Positions 44,527 through 58,361 of a stretch of DNA of 64,000 nt are shown here, piece after piece (within the stretch, counting starts at the first letter, position 1; each line of letters begins with the position of its first letter). The stretch is from positions 1 to 64,000 of the forward strand of contig JBBPSI010000089.1 in assembly GCA_038093515.1 (NCBI GenBank), written 5' to 3'. A model generated the notes under the pieces. It was given only the letters and a program-made list of their open reading frames with translations. It ran no database searches and was not told the origin of the DNA. Source of the stretch: Butyriboletus loyo. Taxonomy: Eukaryota; Basidiomycota; Agaricomycetes; Boletales; Boletaceae. The position numbers and the translations under genes are program-made.

Positions 44527-47500
44527 TTACTGCGCGCTCGATTCAGGCATCATTGTTAGTACGGGGGAGCGCATCTCCACCCCGTGCCCTCGGCGATAAT
44601 ACAACGGAAGACCAATCCCATCAATATGGTACTGTTCCCCGACCAATTCCTTGACCGCAACCATCAGCTTGTCCAGACGTGTCACGATGCCAAATGCAGT
44701 GGACACGCCGACACAGAAAGTCCTGCGATGGCACGCTCGGGAATGAAAAAAAATCGAAACGGAAGAGGGGGAGATGACGTACGAATATTGCAAGCTCTCC
44801 AGCGTTTCTTCTGTTAACACTTTTGGCAGACCAAAATCCTCATCGGATTCTTCGTGTACGACATTCAAACCATGATGGCGCTTCATGAAACGATCGAGGA
44901 GTGGACATGGTGTTACTTGGGGAAGGGGATTTCCAGTTCGAAGAGAAGATGATATCAGGCCTAACGAAGACGTTCAGGGAACTCTCCTCAAGGAAATGGG
45001 AACCACGTACTCATGACAGCCAACACGTCGCCCTGGAAGTCCGCATCCGACATCCGCGTCCGCTTCAAGAACGCATGAGTCCATGCAGGCTCCATTTGCT
45101 CGAGGACCGATGCCAAATGAGACAATAGAATTGTTATTTGGCTGTGCAAGTCCATGAGCAACGGAATGACAGTAACGGAAGAGAGATACCGCACATCTGC
45201 AACTCCAAAATCCGTTGATACCTCTCAGCGGGCCATTTACCCCGGAGCGAGAACTGTAAGACATGAATGAGCACATGAATGTCAAACGCGATGGATATTT
45301 GGGACAAACCTCGTACACAACATTTGCTTTTAACATACTAGACCTCTTCAATTTGCTTTGGATAGCAAGAATGTGCTGAACAAGTACAGCTGTCTCACCC
45401 TCCTTCTTCGTGTTTGCAAAAGAGATCACGGAACAGTACACGGACCCGATTTCCGCCGCGGTGGTAGCCAATGTCTTTCGTTGATATAGACGAATTGTCG
45501 TCGACGGAGGAAGAAACGAGAAGATACTATGCAAGCACTCAACATAGAGGTGTTGGTGCGAGGGAAAAAAATTACCCAGCAGCCACTACGCCGACTGTCA
45601 CGAGGACAAACCGTCTCTATTAAGGGGGATAAGAAAAAGGTGATGAACAATTTGCAGGATTTACCCAGGCAAAATCAATGCCGTATCCTGGCGAGGATGC
45701 TGAAGGAAGATGTGTGTCTTGGTACGAGTATCCAAAAACCTTTGGGTTTCAGTCAGACCTTAGGAACACAAGATCAATGGTCACTAGGCGTACCAAAGCA
45801 GCCGTGATCCATATGATCAAGTTGGTCATCGGAGGAACAGGCCAATAGAGGCAGATGAAGAAAAAGAATGGGAAACAGACAAAACATACAGCTGCCAAAC
45901 CAAAGGCATTTCCTTGGCCAGATCCTGCTGATATATACCTGGTGTGCGTTCATCAGGTCTCGTTGTATGCGTGAGTTTTACGGCACGGACCACATCACAG
46001 TACCAATGATTCCTCCGACAAAGGTGCTGATTATCCGTGCCACAAGCCCAAAGGTAGTGTCCCCGCGGAATCGAGCTAGAGTAAGCTGGCCCATAATGCT
46101 GTCCACAATGAGATACCCAAATTTTGCAACGTAAGCAGTACACGAACTTACACAGCCCACACAAATTTGTTTTCTTGTGGTCGTGGTCAGCCAGTGCGTA
46201 GTAAAACCGTTAAACAAACCTACTATATGCAAAAAGTGCGGTTGACTCGAAGAACGACGGCAACGATAGTATGACTATAATCAAGCCATTATCTGAATTA
46301 TTCTGGCCGAGGAAATAAGCGGAATGTCTCACTTGTTAATATGCCAGCTTTCAAGGCATAAAGGGCGTTTCCCCCTCCAATTTCTTTCGTTCTATGATAC
46401 ATCCAGTTCACGGTCTTCTCCAGTGCATTTCGGGGAGGCAAAGCATCAGGATCTCGACGGACTGCTTGTCCAAGGTCCGTCAGCGACGTCCGGTCCAAGC
46501 CAGGAATCATATCTAACAGCCACCAAGAGTCAATCAGGACTCTCGTACGCAAATAACAAGAGAAACATACCAGGATTCTCGTCGTCATCTCTCTCTACCA
46601 TCTCGGATGGTTCCCATGTCGTCTGGTGCACAAACCTCGACCAATGTATCTTAGGGAACCATACTCTTGGGGCTTTTCTCTCGGTTTCCAGTCGAATTAT
46701 CTCGCCGAGCTAATCAAATAGATTAATCTTCTTTAAAGGGTAAACATGGTGATTCTTTCACATACCACGTCTTGGATGCTCGTGGCAAACTGCATCAAAT
46801 GATGCTGATAGACGTAGCAGTCAAAAAGATGTCTATGAGGTGTGATCTCGCGCTCCGTCAACATTTCATCAGCAGAAGTGAACATGGCTCGGTAGGGGTC
46901 AAGGACGGTCAACCTTTGAGCCATGACCATTAGCGTTCGCGGCGCTCGATTGAAGCACAAGAAAAACCTTTTTTCGTTCGTAAACTCATCCAAATTCAAC
47001 GACAATTCGCGACGCAAGTCTTCGTATTTTTTGATCTTGTCCATGCGAAATCCTTGCTTTGCCTGTCCGCCTACCCAAAAATTGAAGCGGTTATCTCTGA
47101 TAGAAGCAAGCCAGTCGCACGCGCCCTGGAGCCCATGCTCACAGCTTTTGAGCAAGTCCTGACAGCTGGTGCTCAATAGTTGGGTGGCCCTTGCAACGTG
47201 CGCTCCCGAGTCCGGGTGGGACATATGCGTTGCTTCAAGGTTGAGATAACGGAGGGATTCAAAAACCCCTACGGCCGACTCCGTTCTTGGAGCGCGAGAT
47301 AATGCCGAATGAAGAAGTGAACTATGCGTACGAGCAGTGTGATGTGAAGTAGTGTGCCTATGCGGCGAATGTCCCCGTTTGCGATGATGGATCCCCGTAT
47401 GGTGATGCACACGTGAAGCGAAGTGATGGCGCTGGTGCGAGTGCCTCTCCGTCCCATGATCCAAGGATTCAAGACGATCCCCTTTTTCTGCACTGACAAG

Positions 47501-49091
47501 TGGCTGGTCGTGGCCTGGGGATGGAGGTCGAGAATGAGACGGGGAAGACAATACAGGAGTTGCAGGAGTTGATGGAGCAGGGGTGAAGGGAAATTTCTCT
47601 CTTGTTGGGTCGATCAGTGTATAGTACACACTCATGCCGCTTGCCTTGACAATGAGCTGCTTTGTTAAAGAATGAAGTCGAGTATAATCTGTAGGTGCAA
47701 AGCGGCAGTAAATGACGTCGAGCTTTTGCAGACGGGTTGCAGACGCGAGCATAGCAAGTGCACCCTCTGCTCTGCTAACAGCTGCAGTGATTGAGGTTGC
47801 GGAAAAGTCGGAAGCAGTAACATCTTGCCGTAGACGCTGGCTGTGTTCCTTGGTCGCCGAGACAAGCGATGACAACACATCTTGTAGGCGCATAGTGAAT
47901 ATGGTTGACTCAGAAGTTGGGTATAATACAAGGGATAGAATCAGAGCAACGGCTGAATGGAAAGTCAGTGGAAGAACGACTGTTTTTCCAACCTAAGGCT
48001 GTGTCAATCGTGTATGAGTACATAGTTGGTTGACGGACCAAGTAGTATGGATATGGAAACAGAACAGCTGTAGTCAGAGAAATGTCTGAACCATCGTCAG
48101 CTGGTATTAAACGAATGGGTTAGTATTGTCTCTCACCGATAGATATACATCCAAAGATACATGCGAAGGTGAGTGGCCCAGGGGGGATGCGCGCTTTGAT
48201 ATACAAGAAAACGCAGCTTCCAATGAAAAGAAATACAGCAATTATGACAGTGGGCTAAATTTCCACATATAAACCAGAGGCGTCGATGATGGTCTAAAAG
48301 CCAACTTACAGCAGGTTCGACGTATTGGCCAGTAATGATATTCGCGAGAGATGCAGTTGGGTCCTTATTAAAACGCGCAATGTCCGCCAACTTGATGCCC
48401 AGACAGGACCAACTGTGGAAAGATTCAGTTGTTGAGTCGCATATAAGTGTCGTAAGACTACTAACGCCCAACCAGATACCACGAATGTTAGGATCCCAAG
48501 TTCCCGCTGTAGCACGGAAACAAATGGGTCACTTGGAGGAGAAAGAAATGATGCTACGTGTCAACCAGTTCAGAAAATGGCTCGAGACAGATACCCTAAT
48601 AGTTTACCAATGATGATCAAGAAAGCTGCCTAGAAGTTCCTCAGATCAAGCGAAAGAGAAATAGAGTGGAAAACACTCACTTGTCCCATCACATTCAGCG
48701 TCGTCGGGATGAGAAACAACAAGAGACAAATCCAAGCGGCCAAGGCACTTCGTAAAACTGGTTTCCATTTCGACCAAGTCCAGTTCGCGGGTATCCACTG
48801 TAATGTGGGCGGAAGGTCTGCGAGATACCGAAATGGTACTGATTTAGCAGGAGTGACCACAGTGTCGACGACGTTTGGATGAACAGTCCTCTCTTTGTCG
48901 GCGACCTCTGCCGAGATGTTATGTAACGAATCAGGGGTAGCAAGACTGGTAACTGGCTGTGTTTGCTCTGACGATGTCCTTTCATGCGACCAAACTGCCA
49001 ATGGAAGACCGATACCATCTTCTTGTTGGTCGTCTGGCATGAGCGCTAACGCGGATTCAGATAAGACAACCTGAGGAGAAACACTGATCAT
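44527..49091 (-). CDS. Large DUF2421 / ER-transporter 6TM family membrane protein (BRE4-like)
   Basis: A many-exon gene (first exon 49091-48681; a very large exon around 47893-46780). In order it contains an N-terminal hydrophilic stretch, WIPANWTWSKWKPVLRSALA and a first helix cluster (AAWICLLLFLIPTTL, LGILTFVVSGWA, CLGIKLADIARFNKDP, then FIGSCVFLYIKARIPPGPLT). A long cytosolic region with a His-rich tract (about 47370-47460) follows. Next come NALEKTVNWMYHRTKEIGGG, a second helix cluster (LARFRGDTTFGLVARIISTF, FPFFFFICLYWPVPP), and a DUF2421-like C-terminal part (IRLYQRKTLATTAAEIGSVY, LRGKWPAERYQ, YHIDGIGLP). The layout matches fungal 'putative ER transporter 6TM N-terminal' / DUF2421 proteins, which include yeast Bre4, linked to brefeldin sensitivity. 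Transport substrate unknown. Confidence 0.88.
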
Positions 49092-49953
49092 TGATGGTTA
49101 CATTACGTCATAACCCCACGTACCATGTGACTCGTTCTGACCTAATATTTTCCCTTTTTTGAAAGACTCATGATAGTTCCGGATCGTACCAAAGTTCCCT
49201 TCCCGCGAATGGGACCAGGCAGTGACCATGATGGTTCGGTAAACAGGTTCTGCATTCTACGCAGCCCTTGATCTCCTCACCCTCACCCTCATCTTGGCAA
49301 ACGAAGCGGACAAGCCTTCGAAGGAGGGGAAGGTTGTTGCTTATGCAAGTCGTGTACTATTTGCCAACTTCTCCATATGACCAGCGACCACCACGAGACG
49401 CTACCCGAGGGACTAATCCCCGCAACCACCTTGGACGGCCTACTCGTAAATTCGAAAAGCTTACGAAGTGCGTAGACTCCGAGACATGATTGTATACCAG
49501 CATTGAACTGCTACTGGTCTGCTTGGCGGCTCCGCCGAGGTCTCAGTCCGACGTCGATTTGTCCACCCTCATGGCGCTGCGAGTGCGAGATCTTACGACC
49601 TATTTTATACGTACTGTCCATTTGATGTGTCTCGGACGAAGATAAAAATGATGCCAACTCGTTCAATGAAGTGCTGTACAACTCGACCTGAAGTCATCGG
49701 TGGTGAATGCGAAAACAATACCATGAATCAACCATATCGCTTGCACATACACCCCCCAACCTTGCAAAGTACACAGAGATCGCTGTCCCATCCCAAAAGC
49801 TGTGATAATATTAATACCGAAGCGTTGTGGGTTACCAGACACTCTCCAGCTGTCATTATTAATTTATTGATATAAACATCCAAGTATACCCTAAATTCCA
49901 GGGCCGTTCGAGCCGTAGACACCCACGGGCTGCGCAGTAGTCTAATCTATCAT
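49092..49953. other. Intergenic
   Basis: Upstream region of the DUF2421 gene and downstream region of the next membrane-protein gene. Nothing recognised. Confidence 0.45.
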
Positions 49954-51609
49954 TTATGCAAAAATTTCGATTTGCTGTGTGCCTTGTGGAGGATGGCTGA
50001 GACCCTCATTGAACTGTATGGGGCTGAGCTCTTCCCCGAATCCACTCATATGCACCCTATTTTCGTGTTCCTTCACGTTGATGACCAGCCGAGGGGCAAA
50101 CCAAAATGGAAGGAAGGTCTGCAGCGCCAGCGATATAGCTATGTAGACAGTCTGTAGTGTCGATTGGTATATACACGTGAGCACTGGTACCGAAGCTTTG
50201 AATTGTCTACTCACTGGTGCAGAAGTTTCGTAATTTCCAATATCCAAGGCGGTAGCCGCGATATTACTGAAAAAATTATATCAGATCAGCCAAATGATCG
50301 ATTGGCGAGGTAGACGTACATGGCGAAATAGATTGTGCTGTCCCGAACTAAGATTTGCACAAGGTCGCTCACTTTCCACATTTTGGGTGCTTTGGAACGC
50401 CAAAGCCTCCCAGCATCAGCAACGAAATAACTGAACGCAAAACCAAATAGCAAAATCTCAAAGGCCAGTGTAGGGAATTGTGCAGATATTAAGAGGGTCG
50501 ACAACGGAATCGTGGTACTGCACACATAGGTGCCTGAAATGTTGGCTTCAGCGGCTAGATAACAAACGTCTTGTGAGTGACTGGTTGGTTTCTGCATGCA
50601 GCACTTACAAGTAAGATGACTGCTGGGACCTATAGCCAGTAGTAACATGGTAATGCACGCAGCATATTTCGCAACAAAACTGATCACCATGGTGACCAGG
50701 ACCCACTTTGGTGAGTTCAGAACGCCACTCGAACTGTGGCTCAGAGCGTATATCCTTTTCATCATAATTACTATGAACACGACGTCAGACCATAGCCCCA
50801 ACAGAGTGCAAAGTTCGAAAAACGTACTGTCCATAGCGACCCGAAAGACGTATGGACCCCACATACGAATTTCATACCATGCGAGACCTGACGGTCAAAC
50901 GCATCCGTCAGCAACGCTGAATTACTGAGAAAGCAACTCGCCCACATCTAGAATACAAGGGAAAAAAGGAAAAAAAAAAGGTTAGATCCCCCTTCAGGAT
51001 GCACCAGGGAGCTTCTTACTCCTGCCAGTCGGATTCAATCAGATGTGCCAGAATTGTACAGATGCAAAGCAACTTACGTTCGGAGTCCAAATCACATTAC
51101 CCATATCTAGGTTCGTGAGTACTTCAGACATATGGACGGTGCAAAATTCCTTACAAAACATGTTATCCCTGAAATGTCGTTAACTCGATCAAGTCCCTCG
51201 TTAATCTTCGTGGACGTACAATATCAAGAAAAAACTCAGGTATCGCACGATCGCATACAGTAACGTGACCAGATTCCATTCTCTAGCCTTTGCAACATCA
51301 GTCGAGGGAAGGATTGTGCGAGAACCTCGCTTACCCAGATAAGGTCAACCTAATCAACGTATCAGTATTTTCTCGACATCTGGGGAACAGCTAAACCTCA
51401 CCTCGCTCCCGAACGCGAGCACTACAGCAATCGACAAACACGCAGATCAGCTAAAAATATAACGAATGGCACCCAAACCTACGATAATCATACAGAAGCG
51501 CAGCAGCGCTTGCAGCTAATAGATGATAGACTGAGCGCCTCTGATGATCAAAGGTGCACAAGAGACAACCAACCTTGGCAGAATCCGATCTGCTGGAGGT
51601 ACAAAACAT
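49954..51609 (-). CDS. Multi-pass membrane protein, DUF6533-like
   Basis: About eight minus-strand exons. The resolved 5' ones are 51609-51483, 51421-51402 and 51349-51335. The N terminus reads HLLAASAAALLYDYLLAFG followed by SEVDLIW, the DUF6533 signature. Then come WNLVTLLYAIVRYLSFFLDI, MWGPYVFRVAMDS (with LLGLWSDVVFIVIMMKRIYAL), KWVLVTMVISFVAKYAAC, a helix near 50480-50420 (FPTLAFEILLFGFAFSYFV) and a last exon ending at 49954 (PFWFAPRLVINVKEHENRV). Seven or so helices are expected. The family is very common in Agaricomycetes and has no known function. Middle exons (51290-50870) are less certain, and the start codon is the in-frame ATG nearest the domain. Confidence 0.7.
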
Positions 51610-54600
51610 CGCTGGAAAAATTGCCCATCCTGGAGAGACTGGTCTGGATACGAAGTGTCTAGTCAGCTTTTTATGTCTGTTCCGTTCATTGATACCGGTA
51701 GCACTATGCTGTTCAATGAGTCGTTTCATTCACGCGGGCGATTCCCATGTTTCCCCTTGCGCAGGAACGTCGGCCGAAAAATGAGCTTGGTATCCGTTCT
51801 TTCCAGCACTGCAACTTTTGAGGGCCCTCACTAGATTCGCTGGGTCCGCCGAGAAGGTACGGTGGGCAGTGTTCAACGTTCCATATCGCTCGGCTAGACA
51901 CGGAATAGATCAAAGGGTCCGGCAGTGTTCAGCGCCCAACGTTTAACTTTGATCGGATAAAGCCGGGATTAAGGCCGGTGAGAACGACACAACTGACAAG
52001 GATAAAGTTAATGAAATCACGTACCACAGACAAGGACAAACGTTATTCAACATTGCGATGGATGTGGCAGCTACATACACAACCTGGAATACCAATGGAG
52101 TAATGGCTACCAGTGGATGAACACAGTGCCCTTCAAGCCCAGCAGGCTCTGGGACCATTAAAATGAGACGAAATGAAAGCACGCATGAAGTCGCTCGTGT
52201 TTCGAAAGCCAAGGGGATAATCTGTCATGTATGTCCGAGTCGTCGCATCCATGCCAGTGTGTGTAAGTGCACCTCGGTAATAAGGTGGAATTGTAAGTAA
52301 GTAACCGCTGACACCTGGTTTGGTATGACCTACTATCATAGAGCAGATCCAGGGAGGGACACCCAACACACAGCAATCCATCTAGTGCACTTGGAAAGCT
52401 GAGGACAGCGTGCAGGCGCACATATCATTACTAATACACTCAATTGAAACAGCAATAGTAATTCATACCTCACGTGATCCGGGAGGCCATTCAAGAAATC
52501 TAAAATAAAATTCATTCATCCATCCATCCAACAACGTTGTGCTTTCGGACACCTGCGCAACTCACCTGTGCTCTGCACTCATTCATATTCTTCACGCGCC
52601 GTTATCTCCCGAGATTCTGCGTGACTGCTAGCGGCGGTGACTACGGCTGGAATGTGTGGATAAGGCCGTCCAGTTGAGTGGACGATACGGAACGTCGAGT
52701 AACCGAAAACCTCGTGGATACACGGAATACAGGGGGGAATTTGCGTCAGTCTACCACTCTCTTCCAGGCCATGTAGGTTCCCCAAGGCAAGTTCGACATC
52801 ACAGTGCACGCACAGAGGTACGGTCGACACCTGGTCGGGGGACTAATATAGTTGTCTGCTCACAGCTCAATTTCATCAAGGGTCGATGGGATCATGCCAG
52901 TCTCGAGGCAGACGAACGCTTCAAGCTCCTTATATATGACGTCCACTTCGGGTGTCCTGCTCTGTCCGCCGAGGGGCCCGGAGGGGGTGAGACATTTGGC
53001 GAAGGTCTCTCCGTCCCAGTGGAGCAGGGCTAGAACGAAAATGGTCATTCTGCAATGGTTAGCTTGTTGATTTGAGTGTCAGCGTTACCGACCACTGGGT
53101 TGACTCAGAGGCAAGACGCTCGCAACAAATTTCAACAGCCAGGTTGGTCATGTTCACTGACCAGACCATGGCCGGGATCGTGACGTTCACCCCAGAACCT
53201 ATCGGCGAAGAAAAACGGAGCGATGAGGGATGAGAATCAGGGACTGGGGTCCGGGTGCTTGGGTGATAGATTGCAGTCAGCAGACACAACTTCCAAAACG
53301 ATGGGGCTGGATAACATATTACATCGGGCGTCTCGAAGGTAATCCAGACGCGATCGGTATTCTTCCTCGGAATGGAAAAGTAATCCTCCGCCGAATGTAC
53401 GGTTTCTCTATTGCATCCATCTGGATCGTCTCCATGCTGATGCTTGTCGACCTTGCAGTTTACACTGGACCGCGTCGATGGGGTTGGTAACGAATGCAAT
53501 ACACCATTTTGATTGGTGGGCGATTCATCCAGGAAAATGACTTTGTCTTGAAGAACCCGGGGTCATCGTCTGAGAACTGGAAACTCATTCCCTCGGGCGA
53601 TGGGAGATACATGTCCATCTCTTTCACAACATCTGAGAAGACAGAACGATACTAACAGCATGGAGCATCAAAAGCGATTCTGGCAGAAAACCATGCTTGT
53701 CCTCTAACTCGGCCGCTCTACCGTATCCGGTCAGCCCGTCCGATACATGGAAAACGAGAACGTATTCCCTGACTGAACCTCTACATCGTTGCGCTACAGG
53801 AAAATTTCCCAGAGCCCTCGCGCGCAAATGTCCTAATGATTGTAATGTTCGAAGGAGGAGGGGAAGACGTATGAAGGTCGCCCGTGTCAGATGAGTAGAT
53901 TCACTCGCTTTGCACTTCCTGACGGCTGTAGTGGATTTCCTTCGCCTTGTGCTACCTTCAGCGTCAATCCTGCCTAGGTGGGCCATTTACTTGAATACCA
54001 GTCTTCGAAGCGCTCTCGATAGGACCGTGTGTCGATTGTCCTTTGGATTTTCAGGCTTGCCAATAATACGGTTGCCTTTCTTGTCACATCGACAAGTGAA
54101 TACGGATATCTGTTGATTTGACGGCTTCGAGGCTAACGCTATGATATCGCGAGTCATCAAAAAATTGAGCTGAAGAAAGGAAAGTGCCGGGGGTATCGGT
54201 GTTACCTTCGTACTGTGCCTATACATTTGTTCTGCGTGACACTCTTTGCCGATTATCAGGCATTGGTGAGAGAAATACCACGGGAAAAACCTGAGACCCG
54301 CTGTAATTTTCAACGCCCGGAACGTCCCACTGGCACTAGTAATTCTGATGCTCTTGAGGATGATCAACAGAGAGTGTCGAGCGTCGAGCGTTATCCGTGT
54401 GTGGGGTCAGGGTGGAGTACCGAAGTTCTGACAGGTACCTAACTGCAAACCGCAGGGTCTTTTTTTTCCATGCTCAGAATCACCGCGTCCGTACATCATC
54501 TCAAGCTGAAGATGTCTTAAAATTGCTTTGCCATAGCAGTGGGGTCTAATTCGAATTTTTGACCAATAGATTCATAGTATCACAGATCCATTGAAATGGC

Positions 54601-54769
54601 GTATTGGTCGCTGACACATTGACATCGCTACACCAAGAAGACGAAGAAAAGGACAAAAAAAAAAAGGGGGGGGGATGTCAAACGTGGTCGGTGGTGGCGA
54701 AAGCATAATAATATACACGCTCAATGATACACTTTTAGCTTCTTTGCTCCCCTTGCGTTCCGCCATGTT
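51610..54769. other. Gene-poor region, possibly containing decayed genes
   Basis: About 3.2 kb. Many medium frames on both strands (for example 53059-53499 - and 53230-53490 +), but none matches a family and no clean exon chain could be built. An A-run joined to a G-run sits at 54655-54674. Confidence 0.4.
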
Positions 54770-56735
54770 TTATATCTTCTCATCGATGTTGATGTGCACG
54801 GCCTTGACAGCGGTGTAGCTAGTGCGGTATCTCAGTAAACCAATACACACCGGTGATAGGGGGAAAAGACGTACTTTTGCAACGCATACTCGCCCAACTC
54901 CCTCCCGATACCACTCTGCTTGAAGCCACCGAATGGCACAGCCGAACTCAACTGATTCACACAATTGACCCATGCCGTTCCCGCCTTGAGTCGGTGCGCC
55001 GTCTTGATTGCCCGGTTCAGGTTCTGGGTGAACACGGCTGCAGCGAGACCGTACACGGATTCGTTGGCCTGTCTAATCACGTCTTCCTCGTCCTTGAATT
55101 TGATAACAACACCGACGGGACCAAAAATTTCTTCTTGGACGATCTTCATGTCCGGAGAAGTGTTGGTGAAGATGGTGGGTCGGATAAAGTAGCCTTCATT
55201 GCCTTGACGTTCACCGCCGACTTCGATCTTGGCACCAGCTTCCTTGCCGGATTGGATGTAACCCATGATACGCTATAGAATTCAAATGCATGAGATACGG
55301 GAAATGAGATGCGAGGTGTGCTGGCTTCGAGACCACTGACATTGAATTGGATCTCAGAGACTTGAGGACCCTGGAAGGTCTCTGGGTTGAAGGGGTCCCC
55401 GACCTTGAGTGACCGAGCCTTCTCAGTGAAGAGCTTGAGGAACTCATCATAGATGCCCTCCTGGACAAAGATACGTGATCCAGCACAACATGTCTGACCA
55501 TGATTCCAGCTGCCGGTGACGTCAGTCCTTCGACTTCACTCAAGGTTTGATATATAGGGAGGACGAACAAGATACCAAACGCGGCCCAGTTCACGGCCTG
55601 CCCCAAATCCGCATCATCGAAGATGATGTTGGGGCTCTTGCCGCCCAATTCCAAGGTCACATTCTTCAGGTTGCTCTTGGAGGATGCTTCTAAGACCTTG
55701 CGACCGACAAGCGTCGAACCAGTGAAGGCGACTTTGTCGATCTTCATGTGGTGAGAGATGGCATTGCCGACAGTGTTACCATAGCCAATGAGAATGTTGA
55801 CGACACCAGGAGGGAAACCAGCCTCGTTGATGAGGTGGGCCATGCGGAGCGCAGTCAGGGGTGTGAACTCGGAGGGCTTAAGAATAACTGTGTTTCCAGT
55901 TGCCAGTGCGGGCCCAAGTTTCCAGGCCAACATGAGTACTACGAATACAGAGTTGAATGTCAGATCACGACGCCAGGACAGTGTGCGCTACTCACGAGGG
56001 AAGTTCCAGGGAATGATTTGCCCGACGACACCAATAGGTTCGTGGCGAGAGTAGGTAAGTTTAGATTCGGTGGTCTGTGCGCGTTTGATTGAGGACGTCC
56101 GCACGATGGAATGAAGTATCCATTAGGAACACACCTCTTGTACCCGACCGGTGATCTTGTCCGCCCAACCAGCGTAATAGCGTATACAGTCGATGGAACC
56201 AGCCACGTCGGCATTTCTGGCCCAATAGAATGTTTTGCCTACATGGATCAGTACACTAGTATCGATGCTTATACATCCAAAGTGACGCACCATTGTCGAG
56301 TGCCTCGAGAGCGGCAAGTTCATCTGCGTGGGCCTCCATCAACCCGGAAAGCTTTCCGAGGAGGACGCTGCGTTGAGCACCCGAGGCATTCAAACCCCAG
56401 ACGGTATCGAAGGCTTTCTGGGCAGCATCGACGGCAGTGTCGACGTCCTTGGCGGTGGCTTCGGAAACAGAAGTGACGACCTTTCCGGTCGCTGATCAAC
56501 GTGGTTGATCAGAGGAGGATTTGGACAAATGCTTCACACGCACATGGGTTGACAACACTAGCGAACGGAGAAAGTTGTCAAATATGACAACTAGTAGATA
56601 AGGTATAGGCGCTTACTCGATGGTTGTGTGATCAGAACCGTCGGTGAATTGGCCGTTGATGAAGATGCCAGTGTTAAAGGAGACCTTGCCCGTGTAGGCG
56701 AGTGTATTGAATTCGTGAGAGAAGGCAGTGGGCAT
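54770..56735 (-). CDS. NAD(P)-dependent aldehyde dehydrogenase (class 1/2 type)
   Basis: A minus-strand, many-exon gene beginning at 56735. The first exons are 56735-56617, 56557-56544 (14 nt) and 56491-56291. Blocks in order are [63 protein letters not shown], the NAD-binding [16 protein letters not shown], catalytic Glu in [17 protein letters not shown] and catalytic Cys in [30 protein letters not shown] and [20 protein letters not shown] follow. It ends [13 protein letters not shown]. All catalytic residues are present. Such enzymes oxidise acetaldehyde and other aldehydes to acids. A GTATATATAG sequence near 56790 may serve as the TATA box. Confidence 0.93.
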
Positions 56736-56785
56736 GGTGGGTGTTGGTGAGGAAGGAGAATGGGAACAGAAAGGATAAGAATGTG

Positions 56786-56796
56786 TATATATAGGA
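56786..56796 (-). promoter_or_regulatory. Possible TATA box of the aldehyde dehydrogenase gene
   Basis: An alternating TATATATA stretch lies about 55 bp upstream of the minus-strand ATG at 56735, a normal TATA distance. Confidence 0.4.
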
Positions 56797-58166
56797 TCGG
56801 AGTCAGGGAGATAACATAATTATCTGGGATCAGATGGTCTCTTCAATAAATGATCACGCGCCGGCGTAGGATCGATCATTTGTGGAATATATGACCCACC
56901 GGACTGAGACAGTGCATGCACCAGTGATTCCCTATCTCACGACCTCGAGGAAAAAACAACGGAAGCGGCGCGGCTGCTAGAGCATGCAAGACTGTAATCT
57001 TATTGATACTGAACAGTAAGTTCTCAGAGGCCGACACAGGGGCACGGCAGCATGTACATCAAGATCCTTGTGAAGAACTGCGTATGACAGTCCCACAACC
57101 ATGATATGGCAGTTGCTCAAACAGTCATCCACCGCCGTTTGGGCCAAAATGTAACTCGCTATGAAGGGTGTACTGTCTCAATGATTTCGATCCTGGGTTC
57201 ATCATGATCCCGGTGAGACATTACATAAGGCTATTTTTTCCAAACACCTCCAAGTCGCGAACTTGTGCTTGCGCCTAGATGTCTCAATCGTGGAGCCCTC
57301 GAAATGTATAGGAGTATCAACTCACCTCCATGCCACAAACAGCACCGCAACGGTCATTCCCCCCTTGTACTTATCCTCAGGGGAGTTTGCATGCGTCTCC
57401 CGGCGCCTTATCAGATCGTTGAAAGGTACAGAAATGACACTTCCACTGCACCCCGTCTTCAATTCGATGACCGAGACCTCCAGCGCGTGAAGGACGACGT
57501 ATTCGAAACTCGAGTTGGCCATGTGCGGAGTAGCAAACGAGGTTCAATAGTGCTCGTACCGATCTGATCCGATGCGTCAGGATCGCTCCACAAACCTAGG
57601 CAATGCTCCGATGTTCGCCGCACTGCCAATGTCACACCATTTGCATCGCGAGGGCAAATCGGTTCGATTGGGTTCGGGATGCGAGTATCATATCATGAGA
57701 CAATAACACCGACAGAGGACGCACAGACGGGTATGAACCCTCTTCTCTCCCCGGACCCCGGCTCTTCGAGCTCGAAACCATGATGCACATGAAATAAACG
57801 ATACAACACGAAATTCGGTCTGGCGTCAGGCAGTTATACGCGTGTTCGTCTCCTCGTGAAACGTATCGGTCAAGATCTTGGCAAGGCCTACCACTGCTTT
57901 CTTGTGGTCGCTGAGGTTCCTTGGAGGTGAACCGGATAATCGCCACCACGGGAGGTGCCGTGGTATCGTGCCACGTGGTGGGCGTCGAACGGATACTGTC
58001 CGAATGGGATCCGAGAGTAACTACTTCAGCGGCGGAGAACGAAGGGAAATGGGAGGCAGCGAGGCGTACGGGGTGTCCATTTTAAGCATTTCGAAAACGC
58101 CAAGATCAGACTAGAATATGAAAACCCGTGGTGTGCGAAAGGCGGAAAAAGGAAAAGGAAACTCAG
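56797..58166. other. Intergenic
   Basis: No supported gene, only short unrelated frames. Confidence 0.45.
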
Positions 58167-58250
58167 GGCCTTGCTGGGAATCGAACCCAGGCCACTTGCA
58201 GTTGCGTCGCATCGCCCAAAGCAAGTATCGTACCTCTAGACTACAAGGCC
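58167..58250 (-). tRNA. tRNA-Pro (anticodon UGG) with a 14-nt intron
   Basis: Read on the minus strand, the 7-bp acceptor stem GGCCTTG pairs with CAAGGCC. The D arm is GTCTAGAGGTACGAT. The anticodon stem CTTGC/GCAAG holds the loop TTTGGG-T with anticodon TGG. The loop is interrupted one base 3' of the anticodon by 14 nt (CGATGCGACGCAAC), the canonical tRNA-intron site. The T arm is CTGGGTTCGATTCCCAG, with the GGTTCGATTCC B-box. T-runs (TTTT, then TTTTT) just downstream, about 58141-58160 on the plus strand as A-runs, can end Pol III transcription. No CCA is encoded. Confidence 0.95.
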
Positions 58251-58361
58251 AACTGATTTTGATCGCGGCATTGTGATAGAAATAGGGATTTTGTTAACAT
58301 CTCTTGAAAATACAATAAAAAAACCAACTCACCATTGGCTGAACTAGTGTTTTAAAATCCG

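Noticed and set aside
52600..53500. Possible further membrane-protein gene on the minus strand
   Set aside because: Some hydrophobic words occur but no consistent exon chain or signature could be built.
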